Notes: generated by a model not told the origin, from the letters alone. A stretch of DNA of 64,000 nt from UBA11996 sp964394975 (GCA_964394975.1 CAYMZR010000001.1:34604-98603), one strand, 5' to 3'. Counted from the first letter of the stretch, positions 1-8,402 are shown. Numbers and translations: made by a program.

Positions 1-762
1 AGCAAGTAATATTATTGGCTTACCGTCGCCAGGCACCTGAATCACGCCAAAGGCATTTCCATCTGAAATCACGTCAGGTCCAGTCAAATGCTCCAATATA
101 GGTCCATCTAAACGACAACCCATGCGGTCTGAATTAGAGGTCACTTGATAGGAACTAGAAGTGAGAGTTTGCATTGCTGTCTCAGAAAACCTATCGTGCT
201 GGGGTCCCTCAATTATCCTAATAACTTCATTCTCATCATAATTGGGAGGGTTTTCTAGTGACAGACCACCTTCAAAGCCTTCAAGGCCTGTACCCGTAGC
301 TATAACATCTCCATCTCGTAAAGCCCTACCTTCATGACCGCCGAATTTCCCGGCTAAATATGTTGAGTAGCTGCCCATCACTAATTCTGTTCCCGCTCCT
401 GCAACTCCTCCTGCTAGCGCTAAATACGAACGAAGGCCGTTACCGGTCGGACCAGAAAAAGTCAGGATTGAACCTGAAGATACTTCCAAGGTTTCCCACA
501 AATTAACTTTGTTGCCATTTAATACCGGACCTAAATCCGCTCCAGTTATAGCAATGAATGTATCTTCCAAAAATTTGATCTCTGGTCCAAATAAAACTGA
601 TTCTAGCGCAGGTGTATTCTCTGCATTACCAACAAGCAGATTTGCACATCTGAACGCAAAATTATCTAAAGCCCCCGATTCAGGAACGCCCAATTCCTGA
701 TACCCAGTTCTACCAGCATCTTGAATAGTAGTTAGTGTTCCTGGCTTAGCAATTTCAATCAC
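1..762 (-). CDS. pxpC: 5-oxoprolinase subunit C (biotin-dependent carboxyltransferase-like), 3' end outside window
   Basis: PxpC works with PxpA and PxpB in ATP-dependent opening of 5-oxoproline (pyroglutamate) to glutamate. Seen: 254 codons remain open from a GTG at 762 to the left edge, beginning VIEIAKPGTLTTIQDAGR, with GNAFGVIQVPGDGKPI near the edge, both typical of this family. Family members are usually somewhat over 300 residues, so the C-terminus lies beyond base 1. The GTG start overlaps the pxpB stop as GTGA (762-759), implying translational coupling; no ATG is available nearby. The order pxpA-pxpB-pxpC fits the known bacterial oxoprolinase clusters. Confidence 0.9.
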   Translation of the reverse strand, partial: MIEIAKPGTLTTIQDAGRTGYQELGVPESGALDNFAFRCANLLVGNAENTPALESVLFGPEIKFLEDTFIAITGADLGPVLNGNKVNLWETLEVSSGSILTFSGPTGNGLRSYLALAGGVAGAGTELVMGSYSTYLAGKFGGHEGRALRDGDVIATGTGLEGFEGGLSLENPPNYDENEVIRIIEGPQHDRFSETAMQTLTSSSYQVTSNSDRMGCRLDGPILEHLTGPDVISDGNAFGVIQVPGDGKPIILLA

Positions 763-1496
763 TGGACTCCAACCTCAAAGATGCCTTGTGCGGATTTTTC
801 TAAAATTTCTGTATATTCATCATCAGATCCTATAGGAACAAACCTTATGTAATCGCCAGGAGTTACTAACGATGGATTGGCCCTACTGGGATCAAACATT
901 GTGACAGGTGTTCTACCAATTAATCTCCAACCTCCTGGGCTGGCCACAGGGTATACGCCCGTTTGAGAATCCGCGATTGCAACGGTTCCTTGAGGAACAC
1001 TCACCCTAGGGGTCTCCAATCTGGGACAATGTATTTTTGAATCCAACCCTCCCAAATATGGAAATCCTGGACTAAACCCTAGGGCGTACACCAGGTAATC
1101 CACCTTCGAGTGAGTCTCAATCACTTCCTCAGTTGACAACCCTGTCAATTCAGATACGGATTCGAGGTCAGGTCCATATTCCGAACCATACAAAGTCGGT
1201 ATCAAAACTGTTCTTGAATCCGTGTTTTCTGAGTTTAGATCATCATTCCAAATCCCCTGAACACATTCAATCAAACCTTCCATGGAAAATATTATCGGAT
1301 CGAAATGAACAACGAAGGAACTGTATGTGGGTACTATTTCCTTGATACCTGGCCAGTCCGCTAACTTTATGAGTGAAATAATGTCATGTATCTTTTTATT
1401 GATTTCATAGGAAATTGAATCTCCTACAGTTACCATCAGGGCAGAATCTCCCATGGCAGCGAATTGTGGCTGTTCATTTAGCAAAGTTTCATTCAT
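759..1496 (-). CDS. pxpB: 5-oxoprolinase subunit B (KipI-like)
   Basis: A 245-residue protein of the PxpB/KipI family. The C-terminal half carries the family hallmarks YALGFSPGFPYLGGL, PRLETPRVSVPQGTVAIA and SPGGWRLIGRTP, which lead into the carboxyltransferase-like fold. In sporulating bacilli KipI inhibits a kinase, but beside pxpA and pxpC it is the oxoprolinase subunit. It starts 23 bases after pxpA stops and overlaps pxpC by four bases, so the three genes form one minus-strand operon. Length and motifs are complete. Confidence 0.92.
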   Translation of the reverse strand: MNETLLNEQPQFAAMGDSALMVTVGDSISYEINKKIHDIISLIKLADWPGIKEIVPTYSSFVVHFDPIIFSMEGLIECVQGIWNDDLNSENTDSRTVLIPTLYGSEYGPDLESVSELTGLSTEEVIETHSKVDYLVYALGFSPGFPYLGGLDSKIHCPRLETPRVSVPQGTVAIADSQTGVYPVASPGGWRLIGRTPVTMFDPSRANPSLVTPGDYIRFVPIGSDDEYTEILEKSAQGIFEVGVQ

Positions 1497-1519
1497 TAGA
1501 TCTCCTCACCTAGGTTCTA

Positions 1520-2284
1520 CTAAACAATATCACCCAGTTGTTTAACTTGGACTCCGGCGGCCTGAAATTCTTGTTTTAGAGTTTTTGCCATATCTACCGC
1601 GCCGGGAGTATCTCCATGAAGGCAAATTGAGTCTGCTTCCACCTCTACAATGTCCCCTTCAACCGAAAGGATTTTGCCTTCAGTTACCATCCGTAAACTT
1701 CTTTCAACCACCTCATTCGTATCATGAATTACAGAACCTTCTTTTGACCTAGAAACTAAAGTTCCGTCGCTATGAACAGCTCTATCGGCGAATACCTCTC
1801 TCGCGACCCTCATCCCCAATTCATTAGCGACCTTTATCCACGTAGACCCTGCTAGAGCTAGCAAAATGATATCTGAATCGACTTCAAGAACAGCTTCACA
1901 AATTGACTTACCCAAATCTGCATCATCAACAGCCTGGTTGTACATTGCCCCATGAGGTTTTACATGCTGCAGGTTCCGATTCGATGTAAACGCCTTTAAT
2001 GCGCCTGCCTGGTAGACAACATCATTACGAACCTGCTCAGGAGTGGCATTCATATTTCTTCGTCCAAATCCATTCAAGTCCGGGTAGCTGGGATGAGCAC
2101 CAACCGCTACACCATGTTGTTCAGCGAGTTCGACTGTCTTACGCATCCACATTGGGTCACCAGCATGGAACCCACAGGCGATATTAGCAGAAGAAATATA
2201 TTTTATAACCTCTTCATCAAACCCCATTTTGTACATGCCAAAACTTTCACCCATGTCACAATTAAAGTCGATTTCTGAAGCCAT
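1520..2284 (-). CDS. pxpA: 5-oxoprolinase subunit A (LamB/YcsF family)
   Basis: A 254-residue LamB/YcsF-family protein, the subunit thought to bind and open the oxoproline ring. Seen: DFNCDMGESFG at the N-terminus, SANIACGFHAGDP, VGAHPSYPDLNGFGRR, VKPHGAMYNQ and CLHGDTPGAVDMA, all conserved in the family. It is the first gene of the pxpABC operon. The ATG at 2284 lies 54 bases after the stop of the upstream enolase-superfamily gene, so that gene may be cotranscribed with it. Confidence 0.93.
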   Translation of the reverse strand: MASEIDFNCDMGESFGMYKMGFDEEVIKYISSANIACGFHAGDPMWMRKTVELAEQHGVAVGAHPSYPDLNGFGRRNMNATPEQVRNDVVYQAGALKAFTSNRNLQHVKPHGAMYNQAVDDADLGKSICEAVLEVDSDIILLALAGSTWIKVANELGMRVAREVFADRAVHSDGTLVSRSKEGSVIHDTNEVVERSLRMVTEGKILSVEGDIVEVEADSICLHGDTPGAVDMAKTLKQEFQAAGVQVKQLGDIV

Positions 2285-2338
2285 TATTACTTTCCTTTAA
2301 CCAACCAAAGTGGTGGTCACATTTTGCTTTTCTTACCA

Positions 2339-3622
2339 CTACGGTTTCACAACACTACCATCAGCTCTACGCACTGTGTCCCAAGCGCCTCCATAAGCCC
2401 TATCCTTAAATGGGAATTTTGCCGCAAGAGACTCGTCAATATCAATACCCAGACCAGGGGATTCATTTGGCCACATGTACCCGTCTTTCACTTCTGGACA
2501 TCCTGGAAACACTTCTTTGGTATTCTCTCCAAATATTGCATATTCTTGGATTCCGAAGTTAATAGTATTGAGGTCTAACATCAGATTAGCAGCATGACCA
2601 ATCGGAGAAGTGTCTCCTGGCCCATGCCAGGCAGTCCTAACATTGAAGGCCTCACACAAAGCTGCTAATTTCCGGGCTGGGGTAATTCCACCAATTTGTG
2701 AAATATGAATTCTCAAAAAATCTAACAACCTGTCTTTAATCATTGGGATAACTTCATGGAGGTTGTTATAAAGTTCTCCCATAGCGATAGGGGTACTCGT
2801 CTGTTGCCTCACCAATCTGAAGTAGTCATTATCTTCTGGAGAAAACAAATCTTCCAGGAAAAAAAGTTTGTACGGTTCAACTTCTTTCGCAAATCCGACT
2901 CCTTGAATGGGGGGTACCCGTTCATGAACATCATGAAGTAATTCCACCTCCCAGCCAACTTTTGATCTTATGTGCTCGAAAAGTCCTAAAGCCGATTTTA
3001 TATAAGGTCCAGGTTCAAATATACCCCCAGGGTGAGCATGTAATTTACCTGGTATCGGCTCAAACATCCTGTCGGTTCCCAATCTTGGACCAGATTTTGG
3101 GGAAGTAGTTTCCCCAAAAGATCCCTTATTGCCGTATGTGACATATCCGGGGGTAACAACCTGCACACGAATATGGTGAAACCCTTCTTCCATATACATA
3201 TGTACATCATCCTCAACTTCCTGATATTCAGTACCATTGGCGTGTACATAAACCGCCGCGGAACTTCTGGCCTTTCCTCCAAGCAGATCATAAACAGGCA
3301 TTCCGGCTAATTTACCTTTAATATCCCACAAAGCTTGATCGATCCCACTCAATGCGTTATTTAATACCGGTCCATTTCGCCAATACGATGAAACATAAGA
3401 AGATTGCCATATGTCCTCTATATCAGCAGGGTCTTTCCCGATCAGAAATGGTTTTAGATAATCTTCAACGGCAGCCATAACGGGAGTCGGTCTCTGAGTA
3501 AAAGTAGCGCACCCTACCCCATAAATCTCTGGTTCATTAGTTTCAATTTTTACTATCACCAATCGAATATTGTCAGGTTCAGTAAAAATTGTCCGGACAT
3601 CTCTAATTGTCAGATTACTCAT
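2339..3622 (-). CDS. Mannonate dehydratase/RspA-like enolase-superfamily protein
   Basis: A 427-residue member of the ManD (RspA, starvation-sensing) branch of the enolase superfamily, whose known members dehydrate D-mannonate or D-gluconate or have little activity. Seen: N-terminal capping domain, then the barrel with metal ligands in LLHDVHERVPP (Asp, with the following His), FFLEDLFSPE (Glu) and GELYNN (Glu), plus RIHISQIGGITPARK and WHGPGDTSPIGH. The insertion with GGIFEPGPY before the first ligand is typical of ManD. All catalytic positions I can place are present, so it is probably an active acid-sugar dehydratase. The substrate cannot be told from sequence. It lies between tRNA-Gly and pxpA. 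Confidence 0.87.
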   Translation of the reverse strand: MSNLTIRDVRTIFTEPDNIRLVIVKIETNEPEIYGVGCATFTQRPTPVMAAVEDYLKPFLIGKDPADIEDIWQSSYVSSYWRNGPVLNNALSGIDQALWDIKGKLAGMPVYDLLGGKARSSAAVYVHANGTEYQEVEDDVHMYMEEGFHHIRVQVVTPGYVTYGNKGSFGETTSPKSGPRLGTDRMFEPIPGKLHAHPGGIFEPGPYIKSALGLFEHIRSKVGWEVELLHDVHERVPPIQGVGFAKEVEPYKLFFLEDLFSPEDNDYFRLVRQQTSTPIAMGELYNNLHEVIPMIKDRLLDFLRIHISQIGGITPARKLAALCEAFNVRTAWHGPGDTSPIGHAANLMLDLNTINFGIQEYAIFGENTKEVFPGCPEVKDGYMWPNESPGLGIDIDESLAAKFPFKDRAYGGAWDTVRRADGSVVKP

Positions 3623-3653
3623 AAATATCTCGACGAAAAAAATAGGGTCATAT

Positions 3654-3728
3654 TGGAGCGGCAGATGGGATTCGAACCCACGGCCCTTTGCTTGGGAAGC
3701 AAATGCTCTACCCCTGAGCTACTGCCGC
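3654..3728 (-). tRNA. tRNA-Gly (anticodon CCC), CCA encoded
   Basis: On the minus strand the acceptor arm GCGGCAG (from 3728) pairs with CTGCCGC, followed by discriminator T and an encoded CCA (3656-3654). The D arm has GCTC/GAGC, the anticodon stem TTTGC/GCAAA encloses loop TTCCCAA (anticodon CCC), and the T arm is GTGGG TTCGAAT CCCAT. The cloverleaf is complete with 72 nt before CCA. Confidence 0.95.
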
Positions 3729-3951
3729 CTGAAAACCCATTATAGGACAAATTTAGCTACGAAATCCAGTGATTCTTTCTAGGACCGAGTCGCTAATAAT
3801 AAATGAAACCATCTGTCATAAAAATGTCGAAAAGTTCCTATCCCATTTAACAAAGGCTGTTTAAATCTGACATGAATCCACATCAGTAGCTCGATCAGTT
3901 AGAATTACGGTTAATCAAAAGTCATCTAACAATTTAGATCGGAGAATAATT

Positions 3952-4296
3952 ATGGCACTGAAGCCTTTGATACTTGAGATGGGTACAGGAATTGATTTAC
4001 ATGGTCAAAACGCAACTGAGGCCGCGAGAAGGGCTGTCTGGAACGCGGTGCATCAGAGTAGCATCATGGGGTTGGGATTGTTTGGTCCTGACACTTCAAA
4101 AAACATGGTAGTTGAAGTTACGATTGCAATAACTCGGCCAGATGAAGTGGATGAAGATGTAGTCTTGGCGGTATTGCCTCACGGAACGGGCAAACTCAAA
4201 GTTATACAGGGTGGTATGGAAATTGAAGGAAGAGAAGGGTCCGGCGATTTTACATTGATAGCTAATGCTGCCGTAATTGCTAAACTCGACCTTTAG
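3952..4296 (+). CDS. Lin0512-family conserved protein
   Basis: A 114-residue protein matching the Lin0512 family of small conserved proteins of unknown function: ILEMGTGIDLHGQNATEAARRAVWNA, then MVVEVTIAITRPDEVD and LPHGTGKLKVIQGGMEI. The family is about this length, so the gene is complete. It precedes a cupin gene by 34 bases on the same strand and is probably cotranscribed with it. No biochemical role is established. The ATG follows an AT-rich leader with GGAG (3941-3944). Confidence 0.8.
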   Translation: MALKPLILEMGTGIDLHGQNATEAARRAVWNAVHQSSIMGLGLFGPDTSKNMVVEVTIAITRPDEVDEDVVLAVLPHGTGKLKVIQGGMEIEGREGSGDFTLIANAAVIAKLDL

Positions 4297-4330
4297 ACTA
4301 AATTATTTTTTTTAGGAGTTTTTTTATAAA

Positions 4331-4726
4331 ATGACATCAAAACACGATACTGAATGCCAAGTTGTTAAAAAGGGTAACTTGGAAGTTGAAATATCATCAG
4401 GTCAAATGACCAGGCTCGCAGGGGTATCACAGGGACTCGTAGGAGCTGAAGGAATACACCTTGCTGTAGCCACAGTTCCACCTGGATGTGCCTCCAGCCC
4501 CCATCACCACGTGAACTGTGAGTCAGCGATATACGTGTCGAAAGGAAAAGGTAGGTTTCTGACCGGACCAACTTTGGGAACTACCTTGGAAATTGAAACC
4601 GGTGACTTCTTGTATGTACCACAAAACTCTATACACCAGCCCATCAATGACAGTTTGACAGAACCTCTGGAATTGATCGTAGCGAGAAACACTCCAGTGG
4701 AAATAGTAGAAGAGTACATCCTGTAA
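4331..4726 (+). CDS. Cupin-domain protein
   Basis: A 131-residue single-domain cupin. The first cupin motif is SSPHHHVNCESAIYVSKGKGRF and the second is GDFLYVPQNSIHQPIND, supplying three His, one Glu and a distal His as likely metal ligands. Such small cupins act as isomerases or dioxygenases, or bind small ligands; no substrate can be assigned. It follows the Lin0512-family gene closely. Its stop codon lies inside the inverted repeat at 4721-4743 that separates it from a convergent gene. Confidence 0.85.
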   Translation: MTSKHDTECQVVKKGNLEVEISSGQMTRLAGVSQGLVGAEGIHLAVATVPPGCASSPHHHVNCESAIYVSKGKGRFLTGPTLGTTLEIETGDFLYVPQNSIHQPINDSLTEPLELIVARNTPVEIVEEYIL

Positions 4727-4743
4727 AGGTAGTGCCTTTACAG
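4721..4743. terminator. Inverted repeat between convergent genes (possible bidirectional terminator)
   Basis: Perfect 9-bp arms CTGTAAAGG (4721-4729) and CCTTTACAG (4735-4743) enclose a 5-nt loop. The hairpin overlaps the cupin stop codon and sits just before the stop of the convergent gene ending at 4747. Neither strand has a T tract after it, so intrinsic termination is uncertain; it may instead protect 3' ends. Confidence 0.45.
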
Positions 4744-4746
4744 TAA

Positions 4747-5097
4747 TTAATTGGACTTAAGTTCATTACGAAGTTGGTTTGCCATTTTCTCAAGATGGGC
4801 TAATTGCTTCTGCTTCTCTTCTGACCAAGTCGAAGAATCTGACTTAGTCATCAAGATTAGGTCGTCTACCGCAGCGAGTAAATGTATGGTGGCCAATTTG
4901 GTTTGACCTGAATTCACCGCTTCTAGGGGTTCGCTATCACAATCGGTGCATAAGGCATATTTGGAGAATTTACCCCGCCTACATATCGGGCATTCATCAA
5001 TTTCTCCTGTTTGAACCCATTCAAAATGGTCTCCACAAAACGTATGAACTGGGGATATATTTTCGAAACAATCCCAAAATTTGCACTGATTATTCAA
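4747..5097 (-). CDS. Small Cys/His-rich (probable zinc-binding) protein of unknown function
   Basis: A 116-residue protein I do not recognise. The N-terminal half carries CKFWDC, FCGDHFEW, CPICRRGKFSKY and CTDCD, giving eight cysteines plus His in treble-clef or zinc-finger-like spacing, probably two zinc sites. The C-terminal half is charged and predicted helical, ending EKMANQLRNELKSN. It is convergent with the cupin gene and divergent from tRNA-Ile. No enzyme motif is visible. Regular codon use and the tight zinc-site spacing support it being a real gene. Confidence 0.6.
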   Translation of the reverse strand: MNNQCKFWDCFENISPVHTFCGDHFEWVQTGEIDECPICRRGKFSKYALCTDCDSEPLEAVNSGQTKLATIHLLAAVDDLILMTKSDSSTWSEEKQKQLAHLEKMANQLRNELKSN

Positions 5098-5112
5098 AAG
5101 AGACCTTTAACT

Positions 5113-5143
5113 TTTACAGATCGATATAACGGGAATGTATAAT
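5113..5143 (+). promoter_or_regulatory. Possible sigma70 promoter for tRNA-Ile
   Basis: A perfect -10 TATAAT at 5138-5143 has a -35-like TTTACA at 5113-5118 with a long 19-bp spacer. It lies about 75 bases upstream of the tRNA and in the divergent region opposite the zinc-binding gene. Assignment rests on the -10 box. Confidence 0.4.
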
Positions 5144-5219
5144 AACAAGCTGACGCTGAACTTAGCTAATGAGTTTTTATGGCCACAGGCCACTTCCTCT
5201 AAGCTGAATTCTAAGAAAT

Positions 5220-5296
5220 GGGCCTGTAGCTCAGGCGGTTAGAGCGCAGTCCTGATAAGACTGAGGTCCCTGGTTCGAGTCCAGGCAGGCCCACCA
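5220..5296 (+). tRNA. tRNA-Ile (anticodon GAT), CCA encoded
   Basis: Acceptor GGGCCTG pairs with CAGGCCC (5286-5292), followed by A and an encoded CCA. The D arm is GCTC/GAGC, the anticodon stem CAGTC/GACTG holds loop CTGATAA (anticodon GAT), and the T arm is CCTGG TTCGAGT CCAGG. It stands alone, not in an rRNA operon, within this window. Confidence 0.97.
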
Positions 5297-5340
5297 TTTC
5301 ATCTAGTCACATCACCAATCCCTATACAGGAAGGCTAAAA

Positions 5341-5898
5341 ATGGCTCGAGTTCCATACATAACGCGAGAAGATTTGAAAGAATCTCATCAAGGCATCTAT
5401 GACAATATAGCTAAGACGAGAGGGAAGGTGTCGAACGTTTTCTCAGCCCTTTTAAATAATCCCGATGCGACGAAAGCTGTGACAACCGTCGGTGAATACA
5501 TTCGTTATAACTCGCCCCTGGACCCAATTATCAGAGAAACCGCTATTCTCACAACCGCTCATGAGATGAAAAACTCATACGAATGGGCTCAACATGAACC
5601 AGTCGCAAGACAAGTCGGGGTAAGAGAGGAGGTTATCGAGTCGATACTTTCTGGTAAAGGACCTATGGGACTGCCAGCAAAGGAAGGAATCTTTATTCAA
5701 TCTGCCAAAGAGCTGGTGAAAACAGGAACAGTAACGGATCGAACTTATCAAGCACTAGACCATCTTCTGGGTACTCAGCTAACAATAGATTTTGTGGTCA
5801 CTGTCGGGTATTACTCAATGCTTTCCAGACTTATACATTCATTGGGCGTGGATTTTGACGAAGATCTCCAATTGAACGATAAATTTCAAACAGATTAA
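5341..5898 (+). CDS. Carboxymuconolactone decarboxylase (CMD) family protein
   Basis: A 185-residue all-helical CMD-family protein. Seen: N-terminal YITREDL, then VFSALLNNPDATKAV, DPIIRETAILTTAHEMKNSYEWAQHEPVARQVGV and LGTQLTIDFVVTVGYYSMLSRL. The AhpD-type CxxC is absent, so it is of the E/H-type CMD subgroup rather than a peroxidase. The substrate is unknown. It lies between tRNA-Ile and an enolase-superfamily gene starting 32 bases downstream. Since lactone decarboxylation and enolase-type lactonisation can belong to one pathway, the two may act together; that is inference. Confidence 0.83.
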   Translation: MARVPYITREDLKESHQGIYDNIAKTRGKVSNVFSALLNNPDATKAVTTVGEYIRYNSPLDPIIRETAILTTAHEMKNSYEWAQHEPVARQVGVREEVIESILSGKGPMGLPAKEGIFIQSAKELVKTGTVTDRTYQALDHLLGTQLTIDFVVTVGYYSMLSRLIHSLGVDFDEDLQLNDKFQTD

Positions 5899-5930
5899 TT
5901 CATGTGCGAAATATCCGATATTATTCCATC

Positions 5931-7064
5931 ATGAAAATCACATCTGTAGAAATATCAGTATTTGAACTTCCTATGTACCCAGCAGTCACCCAGGTTGTGC
6001 CAGTTGGTGATCCGGCCGACTTGAGATGGCAGCAGGCTTTCCCAAAAGGCGGTCCGGTCCCAATTCAGGTTATTCAGGTAATGACCGATGAGGACATCAA
6101 TGGAATATGCACTGTGGGAGACTGGAGATATACAGAACTTACATGGAGACAAATAGCCCAATTAAGGGAGTTAGTGATCGGAGAAAATCCTCTGGAAAGA
6201 AATTTATTGCTATCTAAACTTAAAACTGTGAGTAGATTCTTTGAACCCGGATGGTATGGTGGATTCGACAATTGCCTCTGGGACATCGAGGGAAAGGTCA
6301 AAAACTTACCAGTCTCGGAATTGCTGGGCGGTTCGAAAAGCAGAATACAAGCCTATTACAACACTGCAGGAACTACCCCAGAAGAATTAATCCGTGACGG
6401 AGAAAAAGGAATTGCAGCTGGATTTACCGTTTTAAAAGACCATCTTCCCTTCGGTGCCAATAAGAATATAGAAACTTTCCAAGAATTTAGAAAAGTTTTT
6501 GGAGACAGCATTGGATTAATGCATGATGCCGCTCTTGTTAATTACACTTTTGATGAAGCTGTCAGGATTGGTAAGGAGTTAGAAGACTTAAATTTCATAT
6601 GGCTTGAAGAACCCCTGACTGACAGACACCACGAAGACTATGTGAATTTATGTAAGCAACTCGAAATACCTATTGCTGGAGCTGAGACTCTAATGAACGA
6701 GCCAGAAATTAGTGAACTCTGGCTCAAATCAGGGGCAATAGACATTCTTAGAGTGAATGGCCGACACGGAACTACTCCAATTTTGAATGCATCCAAATTG
6801 GCGGCACAGATGAATACCACCGTCGAACCAAATGCCTATGGCCCACTTTTTGGAATAGTCCATGCCCATATTGATTGCGGAATCTCTAACATTGACTGGT
6901 TTGAGAATGCTCCTCCTCCAAACGGTGCGCAAATGGGAGAAGAGATTGGTTTACTCAACCCAATTAGACCTGAATCCGGTTGGGTGACTCCTCCGTCAGG
7001 ACCTGGGTGGGGCTCAGAATGGGATTGGGATCTATTTAAAAAGAAGCGAGTGGCCGTCCTTTAG
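5931..7064 (+). CDS. Mandelate racemase/MLE-like enolase-superfamily protein lacking the usual catalytic His
   Basis: A 377-residue enolase-superfamily protein. The ATG at 5931 (MKITSVEI) is chosen over an upstream GTG at 5904 because paralogs in the window start MKIT or MKVT at the same place. Seen: capping domain, LKDHLPFG (Lys169), MHDAALVNY (Asp199), WLEEPL (Glu226/227) and GAETLM (Glu252), matching general base and metal ligands. The strand that normally carries APH reads VEPNAYG, with Asn301 where catalytic His is expected. Metal binding is likely retained but the chemistry may be one-base or altered. It closes with PPSGPGWGSEWD, the usual C-terminal loop. Confidence 0.84.
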   Translation: MKITSVEISVFELPMYPAVTQVVPVGDPADLRWQQAFPKGGPVPIQVIQVMTDEDINGICTVGDWRYTELTWRQIAQLRELVIGENPLERNLLLSKLKTVSRFFEPGWYGGFDNCLWDIEGKVKNLPVSELLGGSKSRIQAYYNTAGTTPEELIRDGEKGIAAGFTVLKDHLPFGANKNIETFQEFRKVFGDSIGLMHDAALVNYTFDEAVRIGKELEDLNFIWLEEPLTDRHHEDYVNLCKQLEIPIAGAETLMNEPEISELWLKSGAIDILRVNGRHGTTPILNASKLAAQMNTTVEPNAYGPLFGIVHAHIDCGISNIDWFENAPPPNGAQMGEEIGLLNPIRPESGWVTPPSGPGWGSEWDWDLFKKKRVAVL

Positions 7065-7164
7065 GGAAAGCTCGTTTTTCCTCGTTTGAATTCTCAATCA
7101 ATTCTTCCATCAGACCATTTCGGGAATGACACACACAGAATTTTGATTTATTTATAATGGCTCC

Positions 7165-8316
7165 ATGAAACGGACAGCTTATTTTTCGATAGTTCTATTC
7201 TTCTCAGTGATGGTTTCTGCATGTACAGAAATAAATGAAACAGAACGTGCACCTACAGTCGAAAGAAAGGTAGTGGAGACACAGGCATCTGGAAAAAGCG
7301 TTTCTCGAGTTACTCCTATTCCGAGTAAACCCACAAACCAAACACCAAGAGAAACCTCAAGGGTTCTACCCGACTATTCCGGGTTAAATGACCCTCAAGT
7401 CGAACAGCAGTTTATGTCTTTTGAAGCCCAACTGGATTATCCGATCTCCAATCCGAAGTCAGTAGACGAATGGATTGATATGATTAGCCATGATAGCAAC
7501 TCACTTTTCTTGCCGGAGTTACCTGATTGCAGGGGAAGCAAGGTTCGTAAATGTTTTGACGAACTGATGCCATTAGTTGAAAGGTACCAATTCGGGCCAG
7601 GTGGGACTTTTGCAACGAAAATACCTCCTTCTGACGCCTGCACCATAATGAATTATGCGTATGGTATTGTGAAAATTTATGGCGAACCACAAAATGAAGA
7701 ATATCCTGAAATAAATTCCAATTTCGAAACGATGGTCAGATTCAACTTTATTAATGAAGGAGAGCGCGATCGTTTTCGCTGGGCCTTTTCCCACAGAAAT
7801 CATTGGGACTATTTAGTTCACTGTGTAACACCAAGAGAAACCTCAAGGGTTCTACCCGACTATTCCGGGTTAAATGACCCTCAAGTCGAACAGCAGTTTA
7901 TGTCTTTTGAAGCCCAACTGGATTATCCGATCTCCAATCCGAAGTCAGTAGACGAATGGATTGATATGATTAGCCATGATAGCAACTCACTTTTCTTGCC
8001 GGAGTTACCTGATTGCAGGGGAAGCAAGGTTCGTAAATGTTTTGACGAACTGATGCCATTAGTTGAAAGGTACCAATTCGGGCCAGGTGGGACTTTTGCA
8101 ACGAAAATACCTCCTTCTGACGCCTGCACCATAATGAATTATGCGTATGGTATTGTGAAAATTTATGGCGAACCACAAAATGAAGAATATCCTGAAATAA
8201 ATTCCAATTTCGAAACGATGGTCAGATTCAACTTTATTAATGAAGATGAACTGATAAATTTTCGTGGGGCCTTTCACCACAGAAATCATTGGGACTATTC
8301 ACCATATTGTCTTTAG
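7165..8316 (+). CDS. Lipoprotein with two near-identical tandem domains, unknown function
   Basis: A 383-residue predicted lipoprotein: a hydrophobic signal ending SVMVSAC with lipobox Cys20, a Thr/Pro-rich linker, then two copies of a domain of about 160 residues. Each copy has DEWIDMISHDSN, DCRGSKVRKCFDELM and SDACTIMNYAYGIVKIYGEP and ends near HRNHWDY, with conserved Cys likely forming disulfides. The copies are identical except the last 20 or so residues. I do not recognise the domain. It stands alone between convergent enolase-superfamily genes. The duplication could be biological or an assembly artefact joining two strain variants. Confidence 0.7.
   Translation: MKRTAYFSIVLFFSVMVSACTEINETERAPTVERKVVETQASGKSVSRVTPIPSKPTNQTPRETSRVLPDYSGLNDPQVEQQFMSFEAQLDYPISNPKSVDEWIDMISHDSNSLFLPELPDCRGSKVRKCFDELMPLVERYQFGPGGTFATKIPPSDACTIMNYAYGIVKIYGEPQNEEYPEINSNFETMVRFNFINEGERDRFRWAFSHRNHWDYLVHCVTPRETSRVLPDYSGLNDPQVEQQFMSFEAQLDYPISNPKSVDEWIDMISHDSNSLFLPELPDCRGSKVRKCFDELMPLVERYQFGPGGTFATKIPPSDACTIMNYAYGIVKIYGEPQNEEYPEINSNFETMVRFNFINEDELINFRGAFHHRNHWDYSPYCL
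7341..7759 (+). repeat. Direct repeat copy 1 (419 bp)
   Basis: First copy of a direct repeat with a 486-bp period inside the lipoprotein gene. It appears identical to 7827-8245, beginning AACACCAAGAG and ending TTAATGAAG. The flanks diverge at once: base 7340 differs from 7826, and 7760 from 8246. Confidence 0.9.
7827..8245 (+). repeat. Direct repeat copy 2 (419 bp)
   Basis: Second copy of the repeat starting at 7341. The 67 bases after each copy are only partly similar: they encode GERDRFRWAFSHRNHWDY in one and DELINFRGAFHHRNHWDY in the other. Confidence 0.9.
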
Positions 8317-8402
8317 ATGCCAGATAATGTTGAAAAGACCATTCCCTTTTTCCCTTCACCTCTCAACTATGATTAACCATTGTCCACATAAATTTTAATT
8401 TT

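Noticed and set aside
509..700. Plus-strand frame at 509-700
   Set aside because: It lies wholly inside pxpC on the opposite strand and has no motif or ribosome-binding site.
5220..5296. rRNA operon around tRNA-Ile
   Set aside because: tRNA-Ile(GAT) often lies between 16S and 23S rRNA, but the flanks here are protein genes and no rRNA sequence is seen.
7066..7085. Weak hairpin GGAAA/TTTCC after the enolase-superfamily gene
   Set aside because: The stem is only five base pairs; not convincing as a terminator.
7165..8316. Insertion sequence as cause of the 419-bp repeat
   Set aside because: No transposase, terminal inverted repeats or target-site duplication; the repeat is in frame coding sequence.
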